Shown: piece by piece, positions 31,414 through 41,045 of the stretch | How positions within the stretch are numbered: position 1 is the stretch's first letter | Layout: every line of letters starts with the position of its first letter | Source: Liquidambar formosana | Lineage: Eukaryota; Streptophyta; Magnoliopsida; Saxifragales; Altingiaceae | NCBI GenBank assembly: GCA_039720395.1 | Contig: CM077828.1 | Span: forward strand, 15,307,764 to 15,371,763 | Length of the DNA: 64,000 bases | Direction: 5' to 3' | Position numbers and translations under genes: made by a program | Notes under the pieces: model-generated | The model's database searches: none | What the model was told of the DNA's origin: nothing | What the model saw: only the letters and a program-made list of their open reading frames with translations

Positions 31414-32043
31414 TCATCGAGTCTCATATGCAACAAGTTCAGAAATAGCACTTTCCAAGGTCGGTAATGGAGTGCGATGAAGCAGAATGGCACGTGTAGG
31501 TTCGAATACATCATCCAAGGCCATCAGAAAATGAATTAGACGCTGCTGATTTCGGTAATTGAGAAACTTCGCCGCATCCTGAGAACAGGTCCAAGTAGGT
31601 TCTGAAGCGGCCAATTGATCCCAAAAGGCCTGCATGCGGGAGTGGAAACTGTCGATTGCTTCTCCAGGTTCTTGATGCATGCGGTGAAGTTGATCTAAAA
31701 GTTGATACTGATGAGAGAGACCAGCAGTGGTGTAGCGGTCAGCAAGAAAATCCCAAGCAGCTTTGGCGGTTTCAAAACGGCCAAACTGCATACTAATGGA
31801 TGGAATAGAGGTACTGCGAAAAGCAGAGATAATCTTCTGATTCTTACTGTCCCATTCTTCAAGACGATCCACAAATTTTTCTTCAAGTTCTTCTGTCCCT
31901 TTCTTTGGTTCAGTGATATCACCAGTGACAATTCGCCAGAATTTGTGACCACGAAGGTAGCCAGACATGGCTTGAGCCCAGAGAACATAATTCTGACCAT
32001 TTAAAACCAGAGGGATGTTGATAGCAAGCTCTGGGTTACTCAT
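31414..32043 (-). CDS. Copia Gag (capsid region)
   Basis: A 209-residue capsid-type Gag starting MSNPELAINIPLVLNGQNY, with WAQAMSGYLRGH and later FLMALDDVFEPTRAILL, typical of plant copia Gag. It ends in VAYETR followed by TGA. The frame stays open after that stop into the zinc knuckles and pol. The TGA could come from a CGA arginine codon by a single C-to-T change. Either the copy is disabled by that one mutation, or the stop is read through or bypassed. Confidence 0.9.
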   Translation of the reverse strand: MSNPELAINIPLVLNGQNYVLWAQAMSGYLRGHKFWRIVTGDITEPKKGTEELEEKFVDRLEEWDSKNQKIISAFRSTSIPSISMQFGRFETAKAAWDFLADRYTTAGLSHQYQLLDQLHRMHQEPGEAIDSFHSRMQAFWDQLAASEPTWTCSQDAAKFLNYRNQQRLIHFLMALDDVFEPTRAILLHRTPLPTLESAISELVAYETR

Positions 32044-32190
32044 AACTGCACACTGGGAGTAGAATTAGCCAAAAAAGAGGTCAAAAATGAGATCAGAGGG
32101 CTGAAAATACTTAAGAATGACTGTCTGTTTGCTGAAAATAGCCCAGAAATGGAGAAAATGAAGGAAAAACAGCAAACGGATGCAGTAGGG

Positions 32191-32510
32191 CTGACGTGGC
32201 AGCGCTACACAGTAGTGCTGACGTGGCAGTCGCAGTGCTGACGTGGCAGTTGCAATGCTGACGTGGCAGATGACGTGGCAGTGCTGACGCGGCAGATGAC
32301 GTGGCAGTGCTGACGTGGTAGATGACGTGGCGGTGATGATGTGGCAGATGACATGGCAGTGCTGACGTGGCAGCTGACGTGGCAGATGACGTGGCAGTGA
32401 TGACGTGGCAGATGACGTGGCGCTGACGCGGCGCTAACTGGGCGCTGACGTAGCGTTGACTGGGCGCTGACTGGGTGCTGACGTGGCGATGACGGAGCGC
32501 TGACGGAGTG
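32191..32510. repeat. TGACGTGG-rich minisatellite in copia leader
   Basis: An irregular tandem array with a 10-20 base spacing. I count 14 exact TGACGTGG motifs plus variants (TGACGCGG, TGATGTGG, TGACATGG, TGACGTAG). Most are followed by CAG. TGACG and ACGTGG are recognition cores for plant bZIP factors. It lies between the 5' LTR and gag, in the transcribed leader. Regulatory function is inference. Confidence 0.9.
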
Positions 32511-32519
32511 GGGAATCTG

Positions 32520-33000
32520 CCGGCGCGTGAAGGCGCGTGGGATCTACAGTGCGAGTAGATCTCACTCGCGCTTCTTCAGGTGGCGCGTGAGGGCGCGTGC
32601 GGAGGTTTCTGATGACGTGGTTTTCGCCGTTCTGCAGATCGCGGTGAGACGAAGGTTGTTGGCGGTGTTTTAGGCGGCGAGTGCTGACGGAGGGTCGTCG
32701 GAGTGAGGATCTTCGCCGGCGCGTGAAGGCGCGTGAGATCTACAGTGCGAGTAGATCTCACTCGCGCTTCTTCAGGCGGCGCGTGAGGGCGCGTGCGGAG
32801 GTTTCTGGAGACGCGGCTTTCGCCGTTCTGTGTATCGTGGTGAGGCGAAGGTTTTTGGAGGTGTTTTAGGTGGTGCAGGTTTGCAGAAGGCTTTCAACTG
32901 TGTGGACAGAGATGTTTTAGGTGGAGGACGACGATGGAGGTTTGCGGAAGGCTTTCAACTGTGTGGACAGAGATGTTTTAGGTGGAGGACGACGATGGTG
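32520..33000. repeat. Duplicated blocks in copia leader
   Basis: Two direct repeats. One is a GC-rich block of about 90 bp (GGCGCGTGAAGGCGCGTG...CGGAGGTTTCT) at 32521-32612 and 32717-32806. The other is a 60 bp block (AAGGCTTTCAACTGTGTGG...GACGACGATGG) at 32885-32937 and 32948-32998. The first contains a hairpin around GATCTAC...GTAGATC. Confidence 0.85.
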
Positions 33001-33081
33001 TTGATTGTCTTCGCCGGAAATGGAAGGCAGTGGGCGGTGATCAGCGGCGCGATGAACAACGGCTGTGGAAGAAGGAACCTC

Positions 33082-33093
33082 GCTCTGATACCA
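33082..33093 (-). promoter_or_regulatory. Copia primer-binding site
   Basis: TGGTATCAGAGC on the minus strand, directly next to the 5' LTR. It is the standard complement to the initiator tRNA-Met 3' end. Confidence 0.95.
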
Positions 33094-33286
33094 TATTGCA
33101 GTTGAACACAGAAAGGGAGAAAGGGAAAAATGAGGGTAAAACCCTTATATTCGATGTGTCTCTTTCATGTACATGAGGGACCTATATATAGAGTTTAGGC
33201 TAGGAATAATCCTAGGTATAGCTGTACAATACAGGAGGAAAACTACGCTATACATTATACAGTACAAGGTAAGGTATACTGTAACA
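33094..33286 (-). repeat. 5' LTR of copia element
   Basis: 193 bp, identical by eye to the 3' LTR. The element's promoter would lie here: TATATATAGAG-like and TATAATG-like AT-rich stretches are visible, but no single TATA box is decisive. Confidence 0.95.
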
Positions 33287-34190
33287 ACACCAAAGCTATA
33301 CACATCAATATTATTTTTAGTGAGTTGTCTTGATGGGATATCCTCGTTTTTAATGAGTTGGCTTGATTGGATATCCTTAGGATCCAACTCCAAGTAGCTA
33401 CCGGTGTCTTGTACGAGGGTAGTTAGGTGAGTTGGGTCCACAGAGATAGATGTTGATATCCCAAAATTTAACATTTTTGCTCGATATTTATCATCTAGAA
33501 GAATATTTGTAGACTTAATGTCTTGATGATAAAAAGGTATAGAAGGTGTCAAGTGTAGGTAGTTGAGCAATCCTGTGACTTCTGTAGCAATTCGTAAGCG
33601 CAATTCCCATGAAAGTGAAAATTCCTCATTCGGATCATAGAAAAGCTCGAAAAGGGTTCCATTAGAGATAAACTCGTAAACTAGTAGAGGAACTTCTGTG
33701 TCGAAACAACAACCTAATAGTTTAACAATATTTTTGTGGTTGATTTTTGAAAGATTGACAAGCTCCTTAACGAATTGCTCTACCCGACTTTTTTCAACCA
33801 TCCACGACTTTCTAATCGCTATGATTCTCCAATCAGTGAAGATTCCTTTGTGAACAGTTCCTTGGCCTCCTTGATAATTACAAATTCGATCCTCATTAAA
33901 ATTGTATGTTGCCATCTTCAACTCTTCAAAAGTGAAAATTCTGATCTTCTCCCCTACTCTAACAGCACCTGCGTCTCTCTTCAACTCCTTGGTTTTCTCT
34001 CCTTCCTCAACATCACCTTCCTCAAAACCGACACCATCCTCAATATCTCCATCAAACAACATTTGCCGTAAAAAGAAACTACCATTTCTTTGAAAGAACT
34101 TTTGTTTGATTCTGATGTTCTTCGTAATTACTTTATACAACCAATAACTGCCTAGGACTACCAACGATGCTCCTCCACCCATGCTGAAAC

Positions 34191-35127
34191 CTACAAGACT
34201 CAAACGGAAAAAAAAAAAAAAAAAAAAATGAATGAAATAATGAGACCCACTCAAATTTTTGTCCTAAATACAATACAACTTCTGTAACAGTCAAAGTGTA
34301 GGTATCAACAATTCTTCACCCATTAGACTTGTAAATCCTTTGCTGTTTTTCCATCTCTCTTCCACTATTTTAATATCACTCTACTTTACTTGACAGGGGC
34401 AGAGAAAATTACTCTATTAAGAAATTTTGTCATCCTATCTCTTTTGCTTACGTGGTATATTTATGATGAACTTGTGTGTAATAGTGACGTTACAAGCTAA
34501 TAGTTATTAAAAAATTTATAAAAAAAATGACATGGCAATGTCATTTTAGGACTGACACAAACATTTTAAAGTATTTCAAGTGACTTATGATAGAAATCAT
34601 GTGATATAACCGTTACATATAAGTTTTTCTCATCTAATTTAAATCACATTGACTTGTGATGGAGGCTAGGTATTCCTCCATTTCTTTACAATAAAATAAA
34701 AAATCACATTGACTTGTATCACATAAGATAGGATCTTCTAGCAACCATGTTATCTTTGAACCAATGTTGGTTTGAGGTATTTGGTGTTCTGTGAGTCTGG
34801 AACTCATTTAATTTAATATAGCTTCTTTTGCTCATAAAAAAATAAAATAAAAAAAATTACAGCTTCTTGTATTACGAGAAATCTGTCCCCTCACATATGT
34901 ACCTAATACAAATTGAAGTATTTTTCGTCTATATATTGTGCCGAATTAATCTGTTTAAATCTACAATTGGTCATGGTAAATAGGACTCAAGGGTCACAAC
35001 CATTTGACAATCTAGTCTAGTTTTGTAAAAAAGAAAAATAAAAAACCACATCCTTTTTGGATGGGGCTCGTAGGGCAATTCGATCTGTTTTGGCCAATAA
35101 TATGGACACAAAATTAACACAAGATCG
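34191..35127. other. Upstream of WAKL pseudogene, nothing recognised
   Basis: An intron acceptor tract, then AT-rich DNA. I looked on the minus strand for cysteine-rich extracellular WAK exons and saw none. A possible LINE or SINE tail (AATTTAATATAGCTTCTTTTG then A-rich) ends near 34855. Confidence 0.45.
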
Positions 35128-35170
35128 CCTCAATGCGGGTATTGACATAACTTATGTTAGGTCCCTACCA
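35128..35170. repeat. MITE family B terminal fragment
   Basis: CTCAATGCGGGTATTGACAT and the following bases match the right end of the family B copy at 16711-16865. Confidence 0.55.
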
Positions 35171-35189
35171 AACACTCACACACCCATAG

Positions 35190-35221
<32 letters not shown>

Positions 35222-35223
<2 letters not shown>

Positions 35224-35374
35224 CTAATCATGTGCGGGATATTCCGGACTATCCCGTTTGATCATAGTTGTCTGTAGATGGCACGCGTGCATTCACGCGC
35301 ACTCTCATGTCACTCATGAATGGTTGTGATCAAATAGGGTATCCGGGATATATATCCTGCACATGATTAAAGCT
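35222..35374. mobile_element. Foldback MITE family A, copy 2
   Basis: Near-palindrome. The left end is GGCTAATCATGTGCGGGATA; read inward from the right it is GCTTTAATCATGTGCAGGAT. The arms continue through TTTGATCA. It is flanked by AT microsatellites. It is homologous to the copy at 17066-17203; a third terminus (TTTGATCATGTGCGGGATAT) lies near 35530-35550. Confidence 0.8.
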
Positions 35375-35402
35375 GTATGTATATATATATATATATATAT
35401 AC

Positions 35403-35514
35403 GGTTATATTCCCATCAGCACATATTGATATAAGTTATATTAGCACCATGCATTGGGGATTGTACCCTTTGCATTGATCAAATGTACCTCATATCCCAC
35501 TAATGCACAAGGTA
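35403..35514. mobile_element. Foldback MITE family B, copy 2
   Basis: It shares GGTTAT.TTCCCATCAG, TTGATATAAGTTATAT and GATTGTACC...TGCATTG with 16711-16865. The right terminal repeat is missing here. Confidence 0.6.
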
Positions 35515-35600
35515 CTATATATACATAACTTTGATCATGTGCGGGATATCTAGGATTGAGGGTTATACCCCATGCGGCATTGGTGGGCACGTAAGTTATA

Positions 35601-35893
35601 CTCCATCCGTCCTACAAAGATAGGTAATTTTTGCTTTTTATTTATTTATTTATTTAATCTCAAAATGGTTGTCCACTTCAAAAAATCAAATTATACTTTT
35701 TTTAGGTTTCCTACACTACCCTTTGTAATTAGTTCAATAATTACTTTCAATACAAAACTCAATACAAAAAAGGAGAGGGTATTTATAAAAAGATGGACCT
35801 TAATAAATGATGAGTCAATGGGCGCGCAATGATTGTCTTTTCTTAAACTCCTCATTTTGTCAAATATGACCTATCTTTGTGGGACGGAGGGAA
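35601..35893. mobile_element. Stowaway-type MITE
   Basis: 293 bp between TA (35599-35600) and TA (35894-35895). The left terminus is CTCCATCCGTCCTACAAAGA; read inward from the right it is TTCCCTCCGTCCCACAAAGA. No real coding capacity. Confidence 0.85.
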
Positions 35894-36414
35894 TACTATA
35901 CATTGAGTCAATACACGAGATACAACGTAGCTGCAATGCACATATGGTATTGAAATATATCAATACGTAGCTATCTAACCAAGACTCTATGTATCTTTGA
36001 TCAACTACTAGATATCCCGAATGATGTTTGACTACCTTGTCAAGATAGTATACGTACCCACTATACAAGGTTAATCGTGTTGTTTCTTGGGAAAATGTGT
36101 TTTTTTTTTTTTTTTTTCCCTCCATTTTTTTTTTAGTGATAGGCAAAAATGGTTATATTTATATAACAGACACAAGACATAGGGATATGTTTAGACATAT
36201 GCTTTCATTAGGTTAGCCGGAGTCTTATGCTTAAAAATGAAAATGTTAAAAGAGTCCAAATTTTTTGTTTAAATTTACTTGCTAGCTGATGTAACGTAGA
36301 GAGTTAATTAAAAAGTCATTAAAAGCATAATTGTTTTTAACGAGCTAAAACTCACATACACATGAACGATGGGATTTGAGTTCAAATTCTTTGTCCTTAA
36401 TCATCCTTGATTGC
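35894..36414. other. Intergenic, nothing recognised
   Basis: AT-rich, with a T-run near 36100-36117. No gene or bounded repeat identified. Confidence 0.5.
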
Positions 36415-36665
36415 ACAATGTTGGAATTAAGGTCAACAACCGTATTGCTAGCAACACTACCATCCAATCCAATGGTGAGTGCCTTAATTTGAGTCTTAAA
36501 GTAATGCATGCCGCCATAATTAATTAACCTATCACACCCCTAAATGCAAGTAAATATGCAAATTCCTTAATTTGCATCTGAAAGCTTTCTGCTTTATATT
36601 CCTCTACTGACCACACAAGCACACAATTCCTTCCAACAGAATTCCCACACCTAATTTAGAAGTGA
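36415..36665 (+). pseudogene. Laccase fragment (exon 2 end and start of intron 2)
   Basis: GTTGGAATTAAGG, GCTAGCAACACTACCATCCA and GGTGAGTGCCTTAATTTGAG match the end of laccase exon 2 and its donor (18378-18445). The intron match continues to TATTCCTCTACTGACCACA and TTCCTTCCAACAGAATTC, corresponding to 18685-18745. It lacks the SINE found at 18503-18621 in the functional gene, so it preserves the empty site. No other laccase exon is visible nearby. Together with 25131-25480 it suggests a broken second laccase. Confidence 0.85.
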
Positions 36666-36703
36666 GCTCATGGATATAGCTATAGCTAGCTTGGGATTGA
36701 GGG

Positions 36704-36855
36704 TTTTTTTTTAAAATTTTTTTTTGGTGGGGACAATCAATAAATTCCCAAACCTTCCTTTAATATCAACATGCAAATAGGTATGAATGCCTTTTCATAA
36801 GTTTGAACCCGATATAACTCACATAACAAGTGAGGTAAATACAATTAAACTATCA
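36704..36855 (-). mobile_element. SINE family S, copy 3
   Basis: On the minus strand it has ACTTGTTATGTGAGT, a box B-like GGGTTCAAAC, then CTTATGAAAA, CATACCTATTTG, TTGATATTAAAGGAAGG and an A-rich tail. It aligns with the copies at 18503-18621 and 19021-19184. Confidence 0.75.
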
Positions 36856-37922
36856 TATATGCTATGGGCAGCTTAGAAGGATAGAGCTGCACGAGGGTTA
36901 CCATGGGCAATACCCTAGGGTAGCTTGGCCTAAATTTTGTTTTTATGTGTAATGACATGTACGTGGGCTTTAGCCTCATAGTCTAGGTCTAAGTCATTTT
37001 GCTTCTTACCCCAGGTCCAACTCATTTAGCCTCCTCTTTATTTACCAAATACCCTAAAAGCCAAAAATTACTCGTTACCTTCCTCACCTGCTAAATAGTT
37101 GAACCAAACAGTCGAACTGTCCAAACCCAGCGTCGATGGACTACGACAGCAACAGGAAGTGACTCTTTAGTTGTCGGAGACCTTTGCCAATCGATAAGTT
37201 TTGCCTCTCTCTCCTCTTCTCATTTAGTCATTCCTCCTTTTTCTCTCTTCCCTCTTCTCATTTTTTGTTTTTTTTCCTCCATTAATTTTGTCCAAGACCA
37301 AACCCCTATTGGCCTACCCAATTGTTCCTAACTGCAAGCGGCGATCCTCAAGCATTTTGGTGGGTTTACTACAGCCCAGGGTAAATGCAAATCCTGACTT
37401 CGCCATTAGCAGCTTAGGATTGTGGACATGCAACAATATTTATAGGCTGCCACCTCTATGATTAGCATTGCTCTTATAATAGTATCACTATTTTGTGACA
37501 AATGCTGATGGATAGTTGACTTTTCAATGGGGGCTCTGTTGGGATGAGACTTCCACCTAAGATTTTCATTTTTTTTTTTTAAAAAAAAATTTTATGGAAA
37601 CCTAAGCTCTATATATATATATATATTTTTGGTAAACTATAAAAAAGCTAAGCTCTATTATGCGTACTTATTTTTTCCTTCTGGAGCGCTGCTACCGTGA
37701 CCATCGCTTTGACCATATATTTATAAACACCGCCTGCCTGACATGGCTACGAGTGCCATGTCATTATTTTGACACAGAGACAGAAAAGATATAGGAAAAA
37801 TCATGGGTAATAATAATAATTCTCACTTTTTGCTTAATAAAAAAAAAAAACCTCCAAAAAATTTTCTTAAATCAGTTTTTTTTTTCTTTGCACCCTCATC
37901 AATAAAAATATACAACAAAATA
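36856..37922. other. Intergenic, nothing coding
   Basis: No gene seen. 36893-37410 begins with CCATGGGCAATACCCTAGGG and ends with GCCCAGGGTAAATGCAAATC, which may be an old transposon, but no TSD was found. Confidence 0.4.
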
Positions 37923-38192
37923 CTCCCTCCGTCCCACAAAGATAGGTTAGGTTTGACAAATCACGGAATTTAAGAAAGAGTCATCATTGCATTGACTTGT
38001 ATTAATTAAACTTTATCTTTCCAAAATACTCTCAACATTTTTGTATTGGGTTTTGTGTTAAAAGTTACCATTGAAATAACAAAGGGTATTTTAGGAAACT
38101 TATAAAAATAATGATTTGACTTTTCAAAGTTGACAAACATTTTGGGACAAAAAAAGTTACAAATATGGCTTATCTTAATGGGACGGTGAGAG
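37923..38192. mobile_element. Stowaway-type MITE
   Basis: 270 bp between TA (37921-37922) and TA (38193-38194). The left end is CTCCCTCCGTCCCACAAAGA; the right end read inward is CTCTCACCGTCCCATTAAGA. Related to 35601-35893. Confidence 0.85.
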
Positions 38193-38244
38193 TATCAAAC
38201 CTATGAATCCTAACCCACCGAGCTCTTCCATGCATGAGAGAAAC

Positions 38245-38405
38245 TTGTATGCAATTGTGACACCGTTGATGTGGTGTCATAAGTCAATGGAGTTAATTGG
38301 AGTAAAGTGGGATTATCAAGAGTACTTTTTGACCTCAAAATCCAATTTTCCTCTATTCTTATTGACCCGTGACACCATGTGACCATGTCACAGTTGTATA
38401 TCGTT
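38245..38405. mobile_element. Foldback MITE family C, copy 1
   Basis: The left end is TTGTATGCAATTGTGACACC and reaches TGGTGTCATAAGTCAATG. The right end read inward is TATACAACTGTGACATGG and reaches TGGTGTCACGGGTCAAT. A second copy is at 61420-61572. Non-coding. Confidence 0.75.
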
Positions 38406-38916
38406 GTATAAATTGCCTATAACCAACTTTACTTTGCACAAATTAACGATTAAAAAAGAAAGTAGCCATTATAGTATATATATTTCTAACGATAATAGAA
38501 AGTTAGAGTACTACATCCCAATTTGTAAGAAAAACAAACATCTTATGACTCGATAAAATTAAATAGGAAATAATTAAGAAAGTAAATAGAAGCTTAAATA
38601 GTTTGGAATCTTTCGGGACATCAATCTATCCTTGCTGGAAATAAACATTGTCCTTAAGGTAGAAGTTTTCTAGGCATGAAGCCGTGGAGGACTGGAAGAG
38701 ACCCACCAAGTTGTTCTTCTAAACCTAATGAAATTAGTCTTCTTTGCAACATCCAAGACCCTCTTTATTTTTAAAATATATCTTTTTTGAACTTGGAAGC
38801 CACCAAAACGATTATGGCACCATCCCTCAAGCTTCAAAAGATGTTCTTTTTTTAGTTGCCTAGAAGTTGCATCACTCGTTAATGCAAGTTTGGCATGTGA
38901 ATTTGCTGACTGCAAT

Positions 38917-38919
<3 letters not shown>

Positions 38920-38965
<46 letters not shown>
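38920..38965. repeat. (GA)n microsatellite
   Basis: An uninterrupted GA run of about 23 units. Confidence 0.95.
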
Positions 38966-38967
<2 letters not shown>

Positions 38968-39153
38968 TTTATGTAGGAAAATTATCTCATATATGAGCAA
39001 CATTGTTAAAGAATGCAGCCCCTTAAGAAGACTACACAAAAAGACCCCCTTACAGAAACAGAGGTATAAAAATGAAAAAACTACTACCCCATGCACAGCA
39101 AATGCATATCTCCCAGCAACAAAGATCCCAAAACCCAAACCCCCACACCCACC

Positions 39154-39197
39154 TCCCCCCCCCCCCCCCCCCCCACCCCCCCCCCCCCCCCCCCACC

Positions 39198-39231
<34 letters not shown>
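39154..39231. repeat. C-run to A-run homopolymer tract
   Basis: About 40 nearly pure C (two interrupting A) followed by about 33 A. On the minus strand this is the same T-run/G-run order seen at 5268 and 11381. The G-rich strand could form quadruplexes. Confidence 0.9.
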
Positions 39232-39232
<1 letters not shown>

Positions 39233-39649
39233 CCCACCATTACAAGTACCATAAACCAGCCTTATATATATCATTTCATAGGTTCAAAACCTTTGCATTG
39301 GATCTCGTCATGCCATGGCAAAAAGCAATTATCTATTTAATTGATGTGGAAAAAAAAATTGATTTGCGAAGTTGCAATCTTATTTTCCACCTCTATACAT
39401 ACATCCCCAATGTAATAATTCTTTTCATTTATTTATACATATGAGTAATGCTACATAGCCCTTTTTTTTTTTTTTTTTTTTTTTGCACAAATCTAACTCA
39501 AATGAGGTGGCAACTTGGCAAATCAATTTTTTATTTTTCATTTTTCAAATTAATTAAAAGTTTAATTAAATAAATAATTGTTTCTAAGGAGCAAATCTGA
39601 CAGATGCCACATTAGTTGGAGATAAATTTAAACTTTTTAGCATTTTTCT

Positions 39650-39680
<31 letters not shown>

Positions 39681-39992
39681 TTTTTGTTGTTTATCAATAA
39701 TAATTAAAAAATTCAAAAGTACTAGATAAACGTATTAGACTGGTGAGTTATATGCATTTAAGATGAAAGTTATTATCCATTAAGGGTAGTTAGGGTATTT
39801 TGAAAAAATTTGAACATGATTTAACGGATTAATGGATGGAAGTTAGAAGAAGGGATCTCTTTGTAGTTTATTTTGTAAAATAGGGGGTGTTATTGTAATT
39901 TCAAAAACGTGAGAGGACGTATCTGTAATAGTCAGATTCTAAAGGGGGTGTTAATGTAATTTACTGTATTTTCTTTCCTCTGTTTCCTAATA

Positions 39993-40437
39993 ACGTGGCT
40001 TGTTATTAGATGGAGAGGAAAGCTCCCATTAAGTTCAAAGATGGTCTCAAAGATCCTATGGTCGGAAAGCTTTCTTCTTGGGTTGGAGAAGATTGTTGCA
40101 ATTGGATGGGCGTAAGCTGTGGCAACCGGATAGGCAATGTTGTAAAGCTTGACCTTTATTAGCTTTCTTCTTGGGTTGGAGAAGATTGTCGCAATTGGAT
40201 GGGCGTAAGCTGTGGCAACCGGACAGGCAATGTCGTAAAGCTTGACCTTTATCGCCCACATAAGGTTAGTCTACTTAAAATAGTAGACAAGCCGTGTCTG
40301 AGTGGTCATTTAAATCCTTCTTTGCTTCTTAGCCCCAAATATAAAAAAAACAAAAAAAGGCAAAAAATCCTTCTTTGCTTGACTTGAAATATTTAAACTA
40401 CTTGGACCCAAGCCATAATGATTTCCAGCTAGGGGTG
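39993..40437 (+). pseudogene. LRR receptor-like protein fragment
   Basis: It translates to an LRRNT_2 cap of an RLP/Cf-type immune receptor: [30 protein letters not shown] and NVVKLDLY. A 93 bp segment is then duplicated in tandem (from 40068 and from 40161). Beyond, [10 protein letters not shown] and a displaced [10 protein letters not shown]...SHNDFQ give the start of the LRR array, interrupted by about 50 A-rich bases. There is no signal peptide, further LRR or membrane anchor. It abuts the viral insertion; the rest of the gene is absent. Confidence 0.8.
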
Positions 40438-40587
40438 CAAATGAGCCGAGCTTTAGCTCGTAGACAAGCTCGAAAGTGACGTGATAAAATGGAAAAGACC
40501 ATTTTGAACTTTTCATAAAAATTAATACCAATCCGGTTGATTGATTTTATAACTTTTACAATATTAGGTTTTTAAAACTACCATTGC

Positions 40588-41045
40588 ATGTTTTAAATGT
40601 TTTATTATCAAATCTATATAAGCATGTTTATAGTATGAAAATATTTAACATGTTTTTGTTGTATGATAGGCTTTTTCTCCCGTAGCTAAAGTTTATGTAT
40701 TGATTAAAAAAAAATAAAAATGCTTAAGTTCCTATTTTGTGTATGTGTTATTGTTAATGGTATTAGAGCTTTAGGAATTAATAGCTTTTAAAAGTGATTG
40801 CTTGAGCCTGTAATTTAGCTTATATATCTTGTTTATTTGTTAAGTGTTTTAATTGCTAGTTAAGTTATTTTAATTTATCTACAAATCTTGAAACAACCTT
40901 GAATAGGGAGTACCGAGGGCTTGACTTTGTTGAAAGGTAGCCAGTAGATCTTTAACCTTTTCGTTTGAGTAGGCAACTTTGTAGGGAAACATAGACATGG
41001 AAGAATTAGGATGTGTAGGTAAGTTGAACAACCAACCTAGTGATT
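40588..41045 (+). repeat. Left arm of viral inverted repeat
   Basis: It pairs in inverted orientation with 58079-58545 over about 460 bases. It covers the leader, the primer-binding site and the first codons of the first viral ORF (MEELGCVGKLNNQ). The arms differ by scattered substitutions and a small indel in an A-run. Confidence 0.9.
40758..40769 (+). promoter_or_regulatory. Viral minus-strand primer-binding site
   Basis: TGGTATTAGAGC is one mismatch from the initiator tRNA-Met complement used by caulimovirids to start reverse transcription. It is followed, about 230 bases on, by the first viral ORF. Confidence 0.8.

Larger units (their letters stand above)
27695..33286 (-). mobile_element. 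Young Ty1-copia retrotransposon, nearly intact
   Basis: 5,592 bp on the minus strand, flanked by a perfect target duplication ACACC (27690-27694 and 33287-33291). The two 193 bp LTRs read as identical, so the insertion is recent. The primer-binding site TGGTATCAGAGC (33082-33093, minus) abuts the 5' LTR and matches the initiator tRNA-Met complement. The polypurine tract GTTTGAGGGGGGG abuts the 3' LTR. Gag-pol is one frame of 1,381 codons interrupted only by a single TGA between gag and zinc knuckle. The leader is unusually long (about 1.05 kb) and repetitive. The LTRs start TG and end TA, like the TRIM-like element at 14690. Confidence 0.95.
27306..34190 (-). pseudogene. WAK-like receptor kinase pseudogene split by copia insertion
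   Basis: The cytoplasmic part of a wall-associated-kinase-like receptor. The 5' part (34190-33292) starts after a polypyrimidine tract and TTGTAG acceptor. It encodes the transmembrane segment (GASLVVLGSYWLYKV), a juxtamembrane region and most of the kinase. The 3' part (27689-27306) continues with the YSFGV-following segment (ILVELLMGRK) and ends at DYIPGDFS. Catalytic positions are lost: the VAIK lysine reads AIRKS, HRD reads HQD, and DFG reads NFG. The activation segment has a local duplication (33308-33380). The 3' part has at least two frame breaks. No extracellular GUB_WAK/EGF exons are visible upstream. It was therefore dead as a kinase before the retrotransposon landed. Confidence 0.85.
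38406..39989. other. Simple-repeat-rich intergenic DNA
   Basis: It contains a GA microsatellite (38920-38965), a long C-run then A-run (39154-39231), a T-run (39462-39484) and an AT run (39649-39676). Open frames here encode only homopolymer or low-complexity peptides. No gene recognised. Confidence 0.7.

Noticed and set aside
32191..32510. CRISPR-like array
   Set aside because: The spacing is irregular at 10-20 bases, there are no unique spacers, and it lies in a eukaryotic retrotransposon leader.
38867..39444. Several overlapping open frames with poly-Pro, poly-Lys or poly-Gly
   Set aside because: They are translations of the C-run/A-run and GA microsatellite and contain no domain.
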